Shown here in pieces: positions 25,259 through 33,910 of a DNA stretch of 56,457 nt. Both the position numbers and the translations under genes were made by a program. The notes beneath the pieces are model-generated. The model had not been told where the DNA came from. It searched no databases and was given only the letters and a program-made list of their open reading frames with translations. Source of the DNA: Bilophila sp964538355 (GTDB lineage: Bacteria; Desulfobacterota; Desulfovibrionia; Desulfovibrionales; Desulfovibrionaceae); assembly GCA_964538355.1 (NCBI GenBank), contig CAZIFC010000012.1:1-56457 (forward strand). Reading direction: 5' to 3'. Position 1 is the stretch's first letter. Every line of letters begins with the position of its first letter.

Positions 25259-26875
25259 ATGAAGCGTTTCCGTGCGCCGCTGTTCGCGCTGTTGCTGCTG
25301 GGTTTTGGTGCAACGCCCGGCATGGCCTTTGACCTGACGGTGTTGCACACCAACGACGTACACGCCATGTACGGGGGAACCACCGCCAAGGGTGCGCCGT
25401 GCTATTCCGCGCTCTGTGAAGGCGGGACAGGCGGCAGCGTGCGCCTGAAGCAGGCCGTGGATACCCTGCGGGCTTCCGATCCGAATGTCCTGCTCCTCGA
25501 TGCGGGAGACGAGTTTCAGGGAACCCTGTTCTACAATACGTTCAAGGGCGAAGTCGCGTCAGGCGTGCTCGACAGGATCGGCTATGACGCCTTCACGCCG
25601 GGAAACCATGAATTCGACGATGGCTGCGGCGAGTTTCGGCGTTTTGTGGAGCGGATGCGTGTTCCGGTGCTGGCGGCGAACCTTTCCCTGCCGTCCGCTT
25701 CCGATGGCCGGTCCCTGACGAGGCCGTGGATCATCGTGGAGCGGCAGGGCCGCCGGATCGGGATCGTCGGACTGGTCAACGAGGAAACGCCCGCACTGTC
25801 CTCGCCGTGCGGGGAAGCCGTCTTCGGATCGGCGGAAGCCGCACTCCGCAAGGCGGTCGCGGAGCTTCGGGAGCGGGGGGTGAACGTGATCGTCGCGCTG
25901 ACCCATCTGGGCCTTGACGTGGACGGCGAGCTTGCCGGACGGGTGGACGGCGTGGATGTTTTTGTCGGCGGGCATACCCATTCCCTGCTTTCCAACACCA
26001 GCCCCAAGGCTGTCGGGGCGTATCCCGTGGTTCGGAAATCGCCTTCCGGCGAGCCTGTGCTGGTGGTGACGGCGTCTTCTTCCTGCCGGCTGCTGGGCAG
26101 GCTTCAGGTGGCCTTTGATGACGCGGGGGTGGCGCAGACGTGGACGGGCGAGCCGGTTGCGCTGGATGGAAAGCACGTCTCCGCGGCTCCGGACAGGGAG
26201 CTGATGGCGTTTCTGGACGGCTACGCGGGGCAGTTGAAGGCCCGGATCAGCCAGCCGGTCGGCAAGATTCTGCCGCCTGCGTCTTCACCGTCCCTGAGCT
26301 GGCTGGAGGAGGACGTGCACGAATGCCGGGTGCGGGAATGCATGAGCGGAAACATTGTTGCCGATGCCCTGCTGCGGGAAGCGAAGCCCCTGGGGGCGAC
26401 CATCGCGCTGTACATGGGCGGCGGCGTGCGTGCGTCTTTGCCGGTCGGCGTGGTGACGGTGGGGAATCTGCTGGAGACGCTGCCCTTTGACAACACGCTT
26501 GTTGTCGGGGAGTTGACCGGCAAGCAGCTGCGCGAGGCGTTGGAGCACGGAGCCTCGGGCTATGAAAAGGGCGCGGGGCGGTTTGTTCAGGCTGCGGGGC
26601 TTTCGTATGCGGTCGCACCCTCAAGGCCGGTCGGCTCGCGGATTGGGACCGTATCCGTGCGCGGCGCGTCCGGCGGCTGGGAGCCGCTGCGCCCCGAGGC
26701 CGTCTACCGGGTCGCCACCGTGGACTACATCGCGGAAGGCGGCGACGGCTACACGGCTTTCAAGCCCCTGAAGTGGCAGTACACCGGACGCTCCCAGAGC
26801 GACATCCTGCGCGGCCATATCGCTGCCGCTCCTGTTCAGGCGGGGCTTGAGGGCAGAATCCGCGTGGAGAGATAG
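25259..26875 (+). CDS. ushA: Periplasmic 5'-nucleotidase / UDP-sugar hydrolase family
   Basis: A 538-residue exported enzyme with a signal peptide (1-23, cleaved after GMA). The N-terminal metallophosphatase domain has HTNDVHAMY, AGDEFQG, GNHEFDDG and GGHTHS. The C-terminal substrate domain contains SGNIVADALL, the GGGVRASL loop and DYIAEGGDGY. Such enzymes release phosphate and nucleoside from extracellular nucleotides, which fits the candidate Pho box found downstream at 27164. It is divergent from xth over 140 bp. Confidence 0.9.
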   Translation: MKRFRAPLFALLLLGFGATPGMAFDLTVLHTNDVHAMYGGTTAKGAPCYSALCEGGTGGSVRLKQAVDTLRASDPNVLLLDAGDEFQGTLFYNTFKGEVASGVLDRIGYDAFTPGNHEFDDGCGEFRRFVERMRVPVLAANLSLPSASDGRSLTRPWIIVERQGRRIGIVGLVNEETPALSSPCGEAVFGSAEAALRKAVAELRERGVNVIVALTHLGLDVDGELAGRVDGVDVFVGGHTHSLLSNTSPKAVGAYPVVRKSPSGEPVLVVTASSSCRLLGRLQVAFDDAGVAQTWTGEPVALDGKHVSAAPDRELMAFLDGYAGQLKARISQPVGKILPPASSPSLSWLEEDVHECRVRECMSGNIVADALLREAKPLGATIALYMGGGVRASLPVGVVTVGNLLETLPFDNTLVVGELTGKQLREALEHGASGYEKGAGRFVQAAGLSYAVAPSRPVGSRIGTVSVRGASGGWEPLRPEAVYRVATVDYIAEGGDGYTAFKPLKWQYTGRSQSDILRGHIAAAPVQAGLEGRIRVER

Positions 26876-26957
26876 GGAGACGGGCGAGAAGGGGCAAACA
26901 GAACGCCTTCACCAATGCCTCCGTTTGATCGCACGGGATGGAAAGATTGCCCGCGAC

Positions 26958-27137
26958 ATGAAACTGTCACGCGGCCTGTGTGCGGGGCTTGGTGCCGGGG
27001 GGATCATGGGGCTGTATCAGATGCTGCGCGGGGAGCACTTCCTTTCGGACACGCTCTTTACCATGATTGGAGCATGGATAGTGATCGTCCTGCTCGCCGC
27101 GGCCTTCAAGGGCAAGGCAAGTGCTTTGAAAGTATAA
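26958..27137 (+). CDS. Small membrane protein, unknown
   Basis: A possible 59-residue product with two hydrophobic segments (about residues 7-20 and 31-49) and a short basic tail. It starts 82 bp after the 5'-nucleotidase stop and has no strong ribosome site; the frame is open back to 26847, overlapping the end of the upstream gene. I do not recognise it, and the exact start is open. Confidence 0.45.
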   Translation: MKLSRGLCAGLGAGGIMGLYQMLRGEHFLSDTLFTMIGAWIVIVLLAAAFKGKASALKV

Positions 27138-27163
27138 ATATTTGTTCCTGCCCGCCGCCCTTT

Positions 27164-27195
27164 TTGTCACACGATTGTCACAGACCCCGTGTAAC
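27164..27195 (+). promoter_or_regulatory. Candidate Pho box and -10 element
   Basis: Two exact copies of TTGTCAC spaced by 4 bp (27164-27170 and 27175-27181) give the 7-4-7 direct-repeat layout of PhoB sites. A TGTAAC box follows 8 bp later (27190-27195). The next gene starts at 27248. Confidence 0.55.
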
Positions 27196-27247
27196 AACCG
27201 CGCACCCGGAATCGGGAAAAGTCTCTCCCATATCATAGAGGTTTGCC

Positions 27248-29182
27248 ATGCGTACCCTGCTGGATGCCGTTCGCTACCTGTTGCGGCGGCTGTTGCCTTT
27301 CATTGTTGTGTATGTCCTTGCGGAACTTCTGGAACTGAGCGTGCTGGCCCTGCGGGAGTCCGCCAATATCCACCTGACGCTCAAGGGCGTGCTGGTGTCG
27401 CTTCCCGTCTGGATCGGCACCACGGCGGTTTCCTGCCTGTTTTCGATGCTTCCCATCCTGCTGTACCTGCTGATCCTGCCCCGGAAATGGCAGGGAGGAC
27501 GCTGGGACAAGCGGATCTCCGTGGGCCTTTTCTTCCTGTTCACGGCGAGCCACCTCTTTGAGGAAGTCGCGGAGCTGCTGTTCTGGGACGAGTTCACCTC
27601 GCGGTTCAACTTTGTTGCCGTGGACTATCTTGTCTATACGCGGGAAGTCATCGGGAACATCCTGCAATCCTACCCGGTGGCGTTGTTTCTTGGCGGCATT
27701 ACCCTGGCGGCCCTGCTTTTCACGTTCATTGCCGGACGCTGGATGGTTGCAGCCCGCCCTGCGCCCCGCCTGGGTGCGCGCTGTGCGGGGGCGGTGGCGA
27801 TCATCGCCGTGGCCAGCCTGCTCAATATGGTGCATTTCATGGAACTTTCCGAGAATACGGGCGACCGCTACCTTTCGGAGCTGTCCAGAGATGGCCTGTA
27901 CAGCCTGTTTTCCGCCTTCTTTTCCAACGAGCTTTCCTACAGGGATTTCTATTTGACGCGCCCCGATGCGGATGTCGTGGCGACGCTGGCTCCCCATCTG
28001 GCTTCGGATGCGCGCCGTGTTGGAGAGCCTTCTTCGCTGGCCTATCGGGTTGAGCCGAAAGGAAAGGAACTGCGGGCAAACGTCGTCATCGTCCTGATGG
28101 AAAGCATGGGTTCGGAATTTTTCAGCGAATTCCGTACCGACGGGCAGCGTCTGACGCCCGAGCTGGAAAAGCTGGCTTCAGAATCCCTGTATTTCAGCCA
28201 TGTCTACGCAACCGGAACCCGCACCGTTCGGGGCATTGAAGCCCTGACGCTGGCGCGTCCGCCGCTGCCGGGGATGCCGATTGTGCGGCTTCAGGGCAAC
28301 GACCACCTGCGCGGCATCTGGACACCCTTCCGGGAGCGGGGCTACGACACCAAGTGGATTTACGGGGGTTATGGCTATTTCGACAATATGAACGCCTACT
28401 TCGAAGGGAACGGCTTCACGACGGTCGATCGCGCCGCGCTTTCGCAGGACGAGATTTCCTTCTCGAACGTCTGGGGGGTCTGCGACGAGGATCTCTTTGC
28501 CCGTGCCCTGCGGGAGGCGGATGCCTCCTACGCGGCAGGAACCCCCTTCTTTCAGTTCGTGCTGACGACCTCCAACCACCGTCCGTTCACCTATCCCGAT
28601 GGAAAAATTTCGATTCCTTCAAAGACGGGGCGGCGTGGCGGCGTCATGTACGCGGACTATGCCGTAGGCCGGTTCGTGGAGGAAGCCCGCAAGCGTCCGT
28701 GGTTTGACGAGACGGTATTTGTCTTTGTCGCGGACCACGGGGCCGGAAGCTCGGGCCGCGAGGAGATCAAGCAGGCAAACCATCATATTCCCCTGATCAT
28801 CTACGCGCCGAAGTACGTCAAGGCGGAACGGCATGACCAGCCGATCAGCCAGATCGACGCCGTGCCGACGCTGCTTTCCCTGCTGCGTTTCCGGTATGAA
28901 GGGCAATTTTACGGCATGAACGCGCTGGACCCGGCGTACGAGCCGCGCCTGTTCCTCAGCAACTACCAGAAACTCGCCTATGTGAAGGGCAATGATTCGA
29001 TCATCATGCGCCCTGTCCGCAGCGTACATTTTTACCGTGGCGGGGAGCTGGCCGGCTCTTCCGAGTCATTGAAGCAGGGGGAACGGGCCAAGGCCCCCGA
29101 TGCCGCCCTCGGGCAGGTGCTGGATGAAGGCATCAGCTATTACCAGCATGCGGCGCGCTGGCGGGAATTTTTGAAGGAGTAG
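27248..29182 (+). CDS. LTA synthase / phosphoglycerol transferase family membrane enzyme
   Basis: A 644-residue protein with five N-terminal membrane spans (to ~200) and a large periplasmic sulfatase-fold domain. The first metal site is seen in VIVLMESMGSEF, the nucleophile Thr lies in GTRT (residues 323-326), and the second metal site in VFVADHGAGS followed by NHHIPLIIYAP. Relatives move phosphoglycerol onto lipoteichoic acid or periplasmic glucans; the Gram-negative acceptor here is unknown. A candidate Pho box precedes it. Start at 27248 follows AGAGGT. Confidence 0.88.
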   Translation: MRTLLDAVRYLLRRLLPFIVVYVLAELLELSVLALRESANIHLTLKGVLVSLPVWIGTTAVSCLFSMLPILLYLLILPRKWQGGRWDKRISVGLFFLFTASHLFEEVAELLFWDEFTSRFNFVAVDYLVYTREVIGNILQSYPVALFLGGITLAALLFTFIAGRWMVAARPAPRLGARCAGAVAIIAVASLLNMVHFMELSENTGDRYLSELSRDGLYSLFSAFFSNELSYRDFYLTRPDADVVATLAPHLASDARRVGEPSSLAYRVEPKGKELRANVVIVLMESMGSEFFSEFRTDGQRLTPELEKLASESLYFSHVYATGTRTVRGIEALTLARPPLPGMPIVRLQGNDHLRGIWTPFRERGYDTKWIYGGYGYFDNMNAYFEGNGFTTVDRAALSQDEISFSNVWGVCDEDLFARALREADASYAAGTPFFQFVLTTSNHRPFTYPDGKISIPSKTGRRGGVMYADYAVGRFVEEARKRPWFDETVFVFVADHGAGSSGREEIKQANHHIPLIIYAPKYVKAERHDQPISQIDAVPTLLSLLRFRYEGQFYGMNALDPAYEPRLFLSNYQKLAYVKGNDSIIMRPVRSVHFYRGGELAGSSESLKQGERAKAPDAALGQVLDEGISYYQHAARWREFLKE

Positions 29183-29189
29183 GCCGGAA

Positions 29190-29226
29190 AGGAGGCTGGG
29201 GGGCGGCTGCCGTTCCCCGGCCTCCC
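29190..29226 (+). terminator. Hairpin after the LTA-synthase-like gene
   Basis: GGAGGCTGGGG pairs with CCCCGGCCTCC (11 bp, one G-U), 8 bp past the stop codon; a short run AAAGTTT follows. A poor T-run makes its strength uncertain. Confidence 0.5.
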
Positions 29227-29391
29227 AAAGTTTCCGCTGTCGATGAACGTTCTTACTTATTTGAATATATTGACAAAAAATAAATAACGGAAAGGCGGCG
29301 TTGGCTGCGGACAAGAGGGCGAGGCATCTTGCGCGGCGGCTTGCGGACGGATAGAGTGCCGGAACATTTTTGCATGAAGAGGAATGCTCCC

Positions 29392-29745
29392 ATGAATCTC
29401 CCTGTTCCGGTTCCGGTCGCCACCATCATACTGCTGACCCTTTCCAATGTATTCATGACCTTTGCGTGGTACGGGCACCTGCGCTACAAGGCCCTGCCGC
29501 TGCTTGCCGCCATCGTGATCAGCTGGGGCATCGCCTTTTTTGAATACCTGTTGCAGGTTCCCGCCAACCGCGTCGGCTACGGGTATTTCAGCGCGGCGGA
29601 GCTGAAGGCCATTCAGGAAATCATTTCCCTGTCCGTGTTCGCGTTTTTTTCGACACTCTACCTTGGGGAGTCCCTGCGCTGGAACCACCTTGTGGGGTTT
29701 GCCCTGATTGTTCTGGCGGCGTTTTTTATCTTCAAGAAGTGGTAG
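29392..29745 (+). CDS. DUF486 family small membrane protein
   Basis: A 117-residue protein with four hydrophobic helices and the DUF486 signature: an FMTFAWYGHL helix, IAFFEYLLQVPANR, the GYGYFSAAELK loop and a short C-terminal FKKW. The family sits within the drug/metabolite transporter superfamily and its substrate is unknown. The start at 29392 has AAGAGGAA upstream; an earlier ATG at 29374 is possible but less well placed. It stands alone behind an AT-rich block (29255-29290). Confidence 0.85.
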   Translation: MNLPVPVPVATIILLTLSNVFMTFAWYGHLRYKALPLLAAIVISWGIAFFEYLLQVPANRVGYGYFSAAELKAIQEIISLSVFAFFSTLYLGESLRWNHLVGFALIVLAAFFIFKKW

Positions 29746-29851
29746 TCGGCACGGTCCGAAAGGCAACAGCCGGAAAGCGGGGGATGCTTTCCGGCTGATT
29801 TCATGCTGTCCGTTGTCTGGCTGGGCCGTCAGGGGCCGCATGCCTGTCCGG

Positions 29852-30493
29852 TCATCGCACGCCGATCCACTTGTGCGTCTGCACGCCGAGGCTCCAGCGC
29901 GGATGGGCAAGGCAATAGGCGATGCAGGCGGCGGTGTTCTCCCGGCTGCGGGTGTCGTCGCAGGGCTGAAGCAAAAAGTGCCGGAAGTCCAGCGGCGCGA
30001 ACATTTCCGGCGTACAGCCCTCCTGAGGCCACACCAGCTTCAGCTCGTCGCCGGAAACCGTCACCAGCGCGTTGGAACCTTTCGGGCTGATGGTGATCCA
30101 GTCCAGGCCGGAGGGAAGCGGCAGCGTGCCGTTGCTCTCCACGCCGAGTTCAAAGCCGTATCCGTGGAGCGCATCGAGCAGTTCCGGGGTGAGCTGGAGG
30201 GCCGGTTCCCCTCCCGTAAAGACGACATAGGGCCTGCGGCTGCCGTATTCCCGCGGAGGCAGCGCGGGAAACGTCCCGGCAATGGCCTGCGCCAACGCCT
30301 CCGCCGTATCAAAAATACCGGCGTCCGCCCCGACAAAATCGGTGTCGCAGAAGCGGCATTTCGCGGTAGCCCTGTCTTCGGGACGTCCTGACCAGAGGTT
30401 GCAGCCGGAGAAGCGGCAGAAGACTGCCGGACGCCCCGCCTGTGCGCCCTCGCCCTGCAACGTATAGAAGATTTCCTTGACTCTGTATGCCAT
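29852..30493 (-). CDS. queE: 7-carboxy-7-deazaguanine synthase
   Basis: A 213-residue radical-SAM enzyme that makes CDG from carboxy-tetrahydropterin in the queuosine pathway. The 4Fe-4S motif is the QueE variant with a 14-residue insert (CNLWSGRPEDRATAKCRFC) rather than CX3CX2C. The N-terminal FYTLQGEGAQAGRPAVF and TGGEP motifs also fit. The start is 8 bp after the queC stop, so the pair is an operon. Confidence 0.95.
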   Translation of the reverse strand: MAYRVKEIFYTLQGEGAQAGRPAVFCRFSGCNLWSGRPEDRATAKCRFCDTDFVGADAGIFDTAEALAQAIAGTFPALPPREYGSRRPYVVFTGGEPALQLTPELLDALHGYGFELGVESNGTLPLPSGLDWITISPKGSNALVTVSGDELKLVWPQEGCTPEMFAPLDFRHFLLQPCDDTRSRENTAACIAYCLAHPRWSLGVQTHKWIGVR

Positions 30494-30501
30494 GATGGAT
30501 G

Positions 30502-31221
30502 TTACCTCGTGCCTTCGTAGGCTTCCCAGCCCCGCGCCCGGAGCCTGCAGGCCGGGCATTCGCCGCAGCCGTACCCCCACGGGTGCAGCTCTCCGCGTTC
30601 CCCGAGGTAACAGGTGTGCGTTACCGTGCGTACACATTCAACGAACGAGGCTCCGCCTTCCCGCTCCGCCAGCGTCCATGTGCGGGCCTTGTCCAGCCAC
30701 ATCAGCGGCGTATGCACCACAAAACGGGAGTCCATGCCCAGGTTGAGCGCGATCTGCATGGCCTTGACGGTATCGTCGCGGCAGTCGGGATAGCCGGAAA
30801 AGTCGGTTTCGCAGACGCCCATGACCAGATGCCGGATGCCTTTCCGCCAGGCGAGCGCGGCGGCGGCAGTGAGGAACACGAGGTTGCGGCCCGGAACGAA
30901 GGTGTTCGGGAGGCCTTTTTCATCAAAGGCGATTTCCATGTCGCTGGTCATGGCTGTCGCGCCGATCTGGTTGAACAGGCCGAGTTCCAGCAGGGTGTCC
31001 TCGCCAAGCTTTCCCCTCCACGCGGCAGGGAGCGACGAACCGGTGCGGACGGTTTCCAGCACGTTGCGGCGGCAGTCCATTTCCACATGATGCCGCTGTC
31101 CGTAGTCGAACCCGACGGTACTGACGCTGTCGAAGCGGTTGAGGGCCCAGCCAAGGCAGGTTGCGGAATCCTGCCCGCCGGAAAAGATGACGAGAGCCGA
31201 AGAAGGTGTTGCCGTATTCAT
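30502..31221 (-). CDS. queC: 7-cyano-7-deazaguanine synthase
   Basis: A 239-residue ATP-dependent enzyme that converts CDG to preQ0. The PP-loop SGGQDSATCLGWAL is at the N-terminus, and the zinc-binding cysteines are in the C-terminal CGECPACRLR plus an upstream Cys (THTCYLGER). First gene of the queC-queE pair. I looked for a preQ1 riboswitch in the ~190 bp upstream and did not find a convincing one. Confidence 0.95.
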   Translation of the reverse strand: MNTATPSSALVIFSGGQDSATCLGWALNRFDSVSTVGFDYGQRHHVEMDCRRNVLETVRTGSSLPAAWRGKLGEDTLLELGLFNQIGATAMTSDMEIAFDEKGLPNTFVPGRNLVFLTAAAALAWRKGIRHLVMGVCETDFSGYPDCRDDTVKAMQIALNLGMDSRFVVHTPLMWLDKARTWTLAEREGGASFVECVRTVTHTCYLGERGELHPWGYGCGECPACRLRARGWEAYEGTR

Positions 31222-31413
31222 TGATTTGTCCTGAAAGTCGTTGGTGTTTCTGGCAGGTGCTAACGCAGGGGGTGGAGCTTGTAAAGCGTGCTCCTTGTAG
31301 CGTAGAGTTGATCCGGCGGCGCGTGGCGTCGCGGAGGAGCCGTTTTGCGGCGGAAACAAGAGACGAATGCCGTGCCGGAAAACTGCCGGTACGCGAAGAT
31401 ACGAGGTGGCGAC

Positions 31414-32790
31414 ATGTCCCAGACCAGCACGTTTTCAGCATCCTGCTGCGCCCTGATCCTTGCCGCAGGCAAGGGAACCCGCATGCACTCCAAAAAGCCC
31501 AAGGTGCTGCACACCATTTTGGGCGAGCCGTTGCTCGGGCACGTTGCCGAGGCCCTGCGACCGCTGTTCGGGGCGTCCGTATGGGCCGTTATCGGGCACG
31601 AGGCGGACATGGTGCGGGCGGCCTTTTCCGGGCGCGAGCTGCGTTTTGTCGAGCAGAAGGAACAGCTCGGGACAGGGCATGCCCTGATGGTGGCCCTGCC
31701 GGAACTGAAGCGGGCCGGTATGAAAAAGGTGCTTGTCGTCAATGGCGACACGCCGCTGATCACCACGGATACCCTGCGCGACTTTATCTTTTATGCGGAA
31801 GGGGCCGATCTTTCCGTAGCGACGCTGACGCTGGAACACCCCGGCGCGTACGGACGCATCGTGCGCAAGGACGGCGAGCTGAAGGCCATTGTGGAGGCGA
31901 AGGATTTTGATGTGGCGGTGCATGGCGAGCCTACCGGGGAAATCAACGCCGGCATCTACATGCTGAGCCTTGAGGCGGTGGAAAGGCTCCTCCCCCGTGT
32001 GGGCAACCAGAACAAGAGCGGGGAATACTACATCACGGATCTTGTCGGCCTGGCGGTTTCCGAGGGCATGGTCGTGCGCGGCCTGTCCTGCGGGAGCGAT
32101 CCCAACCTGCTCGGCATCAACAACCCCGCGGAACTGTCGGCATCCGAAGAGCTGCGGCGTCGGGCCATCGTTGAAGAGCGGCTGGCGGCCGGCGTGGTCA
32201 TGCACGGGCCGGACATGATCCGGGTCGGGCCGCACGTCGTGGTGGAGCCGGGGGCAGAGCTGTACGGCCCGTGCGAGCTGTACGGGCATACGACCATCGC
32301 TTCCGGGGTGCTTGTCGAATCGCATTGCGTCATCCGTGACAGCAGCGTGGCGGCGGGCGCGGAGATCCGCTCCTTCACCCACATGGATCATGCCGAAGTG
32401 GGGCCGGACTGCCTTGTCGGGCCGTATGCCCGCCTGCGCCCCGGCGCGGTGCTGGAGCGCGGTGCCCACATGGGCAACTTTGTGGAAATGAAGAAGGCCC
32501 GGCTGTGCGAAGGCGCAAAGGCAAACCACCTTACCTACTTGGGTGATGCCGAGATTGGCCCGCGTGCGAATATCGGCGCGGGGACGATTACCTGCAATTA
32601 CGACGGGGTGAATAAATTCAAGACCGTTATCGGCGCGCATGCCTTCATCGGCAGCAACACCGCGCTGGTGGCTCCGGTGACGGTCGGCGCGGACGCGCTC
32701 GTCGGCGCGGGATCGGTCATTACCAAGGATGTTCCGGACGGTCAGCTGGCCATCGCCCGTTCGAGGCAGGCAAACCTGCGGAGAAGATAG
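31414..32790 (+). CDS. glmU: Bifunctional GlcNAc-1-P uridyltransferase / GlcN-1-P acetyltransferase
   Basis: A 458-residue enzyme making UDP-GlcNAc for peptidoglycan and LPS. The N-terminal pyrophosphorylase has LILAAGKGTRM, the GTGHAL segment and VVNGDTPL. The C-terminal left-handed beta helix carries hexapeptide repeats and the conserved GAGTITCNYDGVNKF motif. The start at 31414 follows CGAGGTGG; upstream reading is open but not similar to the family. No clear terminator follows. Confidence 0.96.
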   Translation: MSQTSTFSASCCALILAAGKGTRMHSKKPKVLHTILGEPLLGHVAEALRPLFGASVWAVIGHEADMVRAAFSGRELRFVEQKEQLGTGHALMVALPELKRAGMKKVLVVNGDTPLITTDTLRDFIFYAEGADLSVATLTLEHPGAYGRIVRKDGELKAIVEAKDFDVAVHGEPTGEINAGIYMLSLEAVERLLPRVGNQNKSGEYYITDLVGLAVSEGMVVRGLSCGSDPNLLGINNPAELSASEELRRRAIVEERLAAGVVMHGPDMIRVGPHVVVEPGAELYGPCELYGHTTIASGVLVESHCVIRDSSVAAGAEIRSFTHMDHAEVGPDCLVGPYARLRPGAVLERGAHMGNFVEMKKARLCEGAKANHLTYLGDAEIGPRANIGAGTITCNYDGVNKFKTVIGAHAFIGSNTALVAPVTVGADALVGAGSVITKDVPDGQLAIARSRQANLRRR

Positions 32791-33038
32791 GGTTTTGTGC
32801 CTGTTGACGCAGAAGATGCTGCCGGTTGCGCGAGAAGGGGCTTCTGAAGCCTTGAAGAACGGCGAAGTTTCCGTTACTGAATACGTATACCCTTTGTTTA
32901 GATGTATTCGGATGTGCTTATTACCGGAGGGCGAGGCCGCTATTGGATGGTTCCGGCCTTGCTTTGAAAACCGTATCATATCCTTTTCTTGCCACCCTCA
33001 ATCTTGCCATGAAACGGCAAAAAGAGTAGAGTCTTTGC

Positions 33039-33263
33039 ATGGAACTTTTTGATCTCTTGGAAACCCGTGTGGTTGAACTTCTTGGGCAGATCGATACTCT
33101 TCGCGAGGAAAACAAGTCCTTGCAGGAAAAAGTAAACGCTCTTGACGGGGAGAATACGGCTCTCAAGGAGTCGCTGGAGCAGGAGCAGAACGCCAAGGCG
33201 GAGATAAACGGACGCATCGATACGTTGCTCTCGACGATTCGCGAGTTTACGGGCGAAGCGTAA
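33039..33263 (+). CDS. zapB: Short coiled-coil protein, ZapB-like
   Basis: A 74-residue protein that is almost entirely one coiled coil with heptad spacing (LETRVVELLGQIDTLREENK...), the size and shape of ZapB, a Z-ring associated factor. The identification rests on size, coiled coil and its place 15 bp upstream of zapA. The gene lies very close to a possible promoter (TTGCCA - 17 bp - TAGAGT near 33004-33032) with little room for a Shine-Dalgarno site. Confidence 0.75.
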   Translation: MELFDLLETRVVELLGQIDTLREENKSLQEKVNALDGENTALKESLEQEQNAKAEINGRIDTLLSTIREFTGEA

Positions 33264-33278
33264 TAGATCGATACCTGT

Positions 33279-33542
33279 ATGCACAGCTTTCAGCTCAATG
33301 TCCTCGGTCTGGACATTTCCTTCCGCACGGATGCCGATCCTGTTCGCATAGAACAGGCGCAGGCGTTCGTGGAGAAGCAGTATGAGAGATTGAAAAGCCA
33401 GGGAGGACAGTTCGGCAGGGAAAAACTGCTGGCACTTCTGGTCCTGGGAGTTGCAGACGACCTGTTGCAAACACAGCAGCAGCTTGCCGAGGTGGACGAC
33501 CGCCTCGCCAGCCTGTTGAAGCTTATAGAGAAAACGGATTAA
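33279..33542 (+). CDS. zapA: Cell division protein ZapA
   Basis: An 87-residue ZapA: an N-terminal beta strand (FQLNVLGLDISFRTDAD), then a long helix (VLGVADDLLQTQQQLAEVD) for dimer and tetramer formation. It crosslinks FtsZ filaments with ZapB. The zapB-zapA-6S RNA order is a familiar one in bacteria and supports both calls. Confidence 0.87.
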   Translation: MHSFQLNVLGLDISFRTDADPVRIEQAQAFVEKQYERLKSQGGQFGREKLLALLVLGVADDLLQTQQQLAEVDDRLASLLKLIEKTD

Positions 33543-33554
33543 TTGTTGCGAGGA

Positions 33555-33735
33555 TGTTCCCTGGAGCGTACGTGATTTCCATATAGGTGCTGACCTCACA
33601 AGCTTATGAAATGGGAACCGGGTGCCAGATCGGTGTGCATGCCCGACACGTCGGGAAGTCTGAAGATCTGCCGAGGTTCCCCCCTGGGAGACCAGGTTTT
33701 GCACCTGTATCGAGACACGGCGCTCTGGGGTCATT
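33555..33735 (+). ncRNA. ssrS: 6S RNA
   Basis: Directly after zapA, the usual place. The ends close with a 10-bp stem (33559-33568 with 33721-33730). The interior contains a GTGCATGCCCGACACGTCGG hairpin followed by GAAGTCTGAA, which parallels the conserved GCATGCTCGG...CCGAGAAGCC segment of E. coli 6S RNA. Length ~180 nt and a T-run after the stem fit. 6S RNA mimics open promoter DNA and holds sigma-70 RNA polymerase in stationary phase. Confidence 0.85.
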
Positions 33736-33910
33736 TTTGGTGTCCCCTTCAAAGGGTGCCTTCTGGACAGATCCGTGTTTTCGCCTGTGCGGATCATGTT
33801 GTCTTTCCTTCCTTTTCCTGATGTCCTCCCGTGTTCTGGACGGCTGAGCCTTCCGGCTCGCCGCATTGCGCGAACGGGCGTATGCCCGATACTATAATGG
33901 GAGGGGATCT

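Noticed and set aside
26847..27137. A 96-residue version of the small membrane protein starting inside the 5'-nucleotidase gene
   Set aside because: The first 37 residues are polar and overlap another coding region; a shorter product from 26958 is more plausible, though its ribosome site is weak.
31222..31413. A preQ1 riboswitch upstream of queC
   Set aside because: No segment shows the short C-rich stem with the A-rich tail required by the preQ1 classes.
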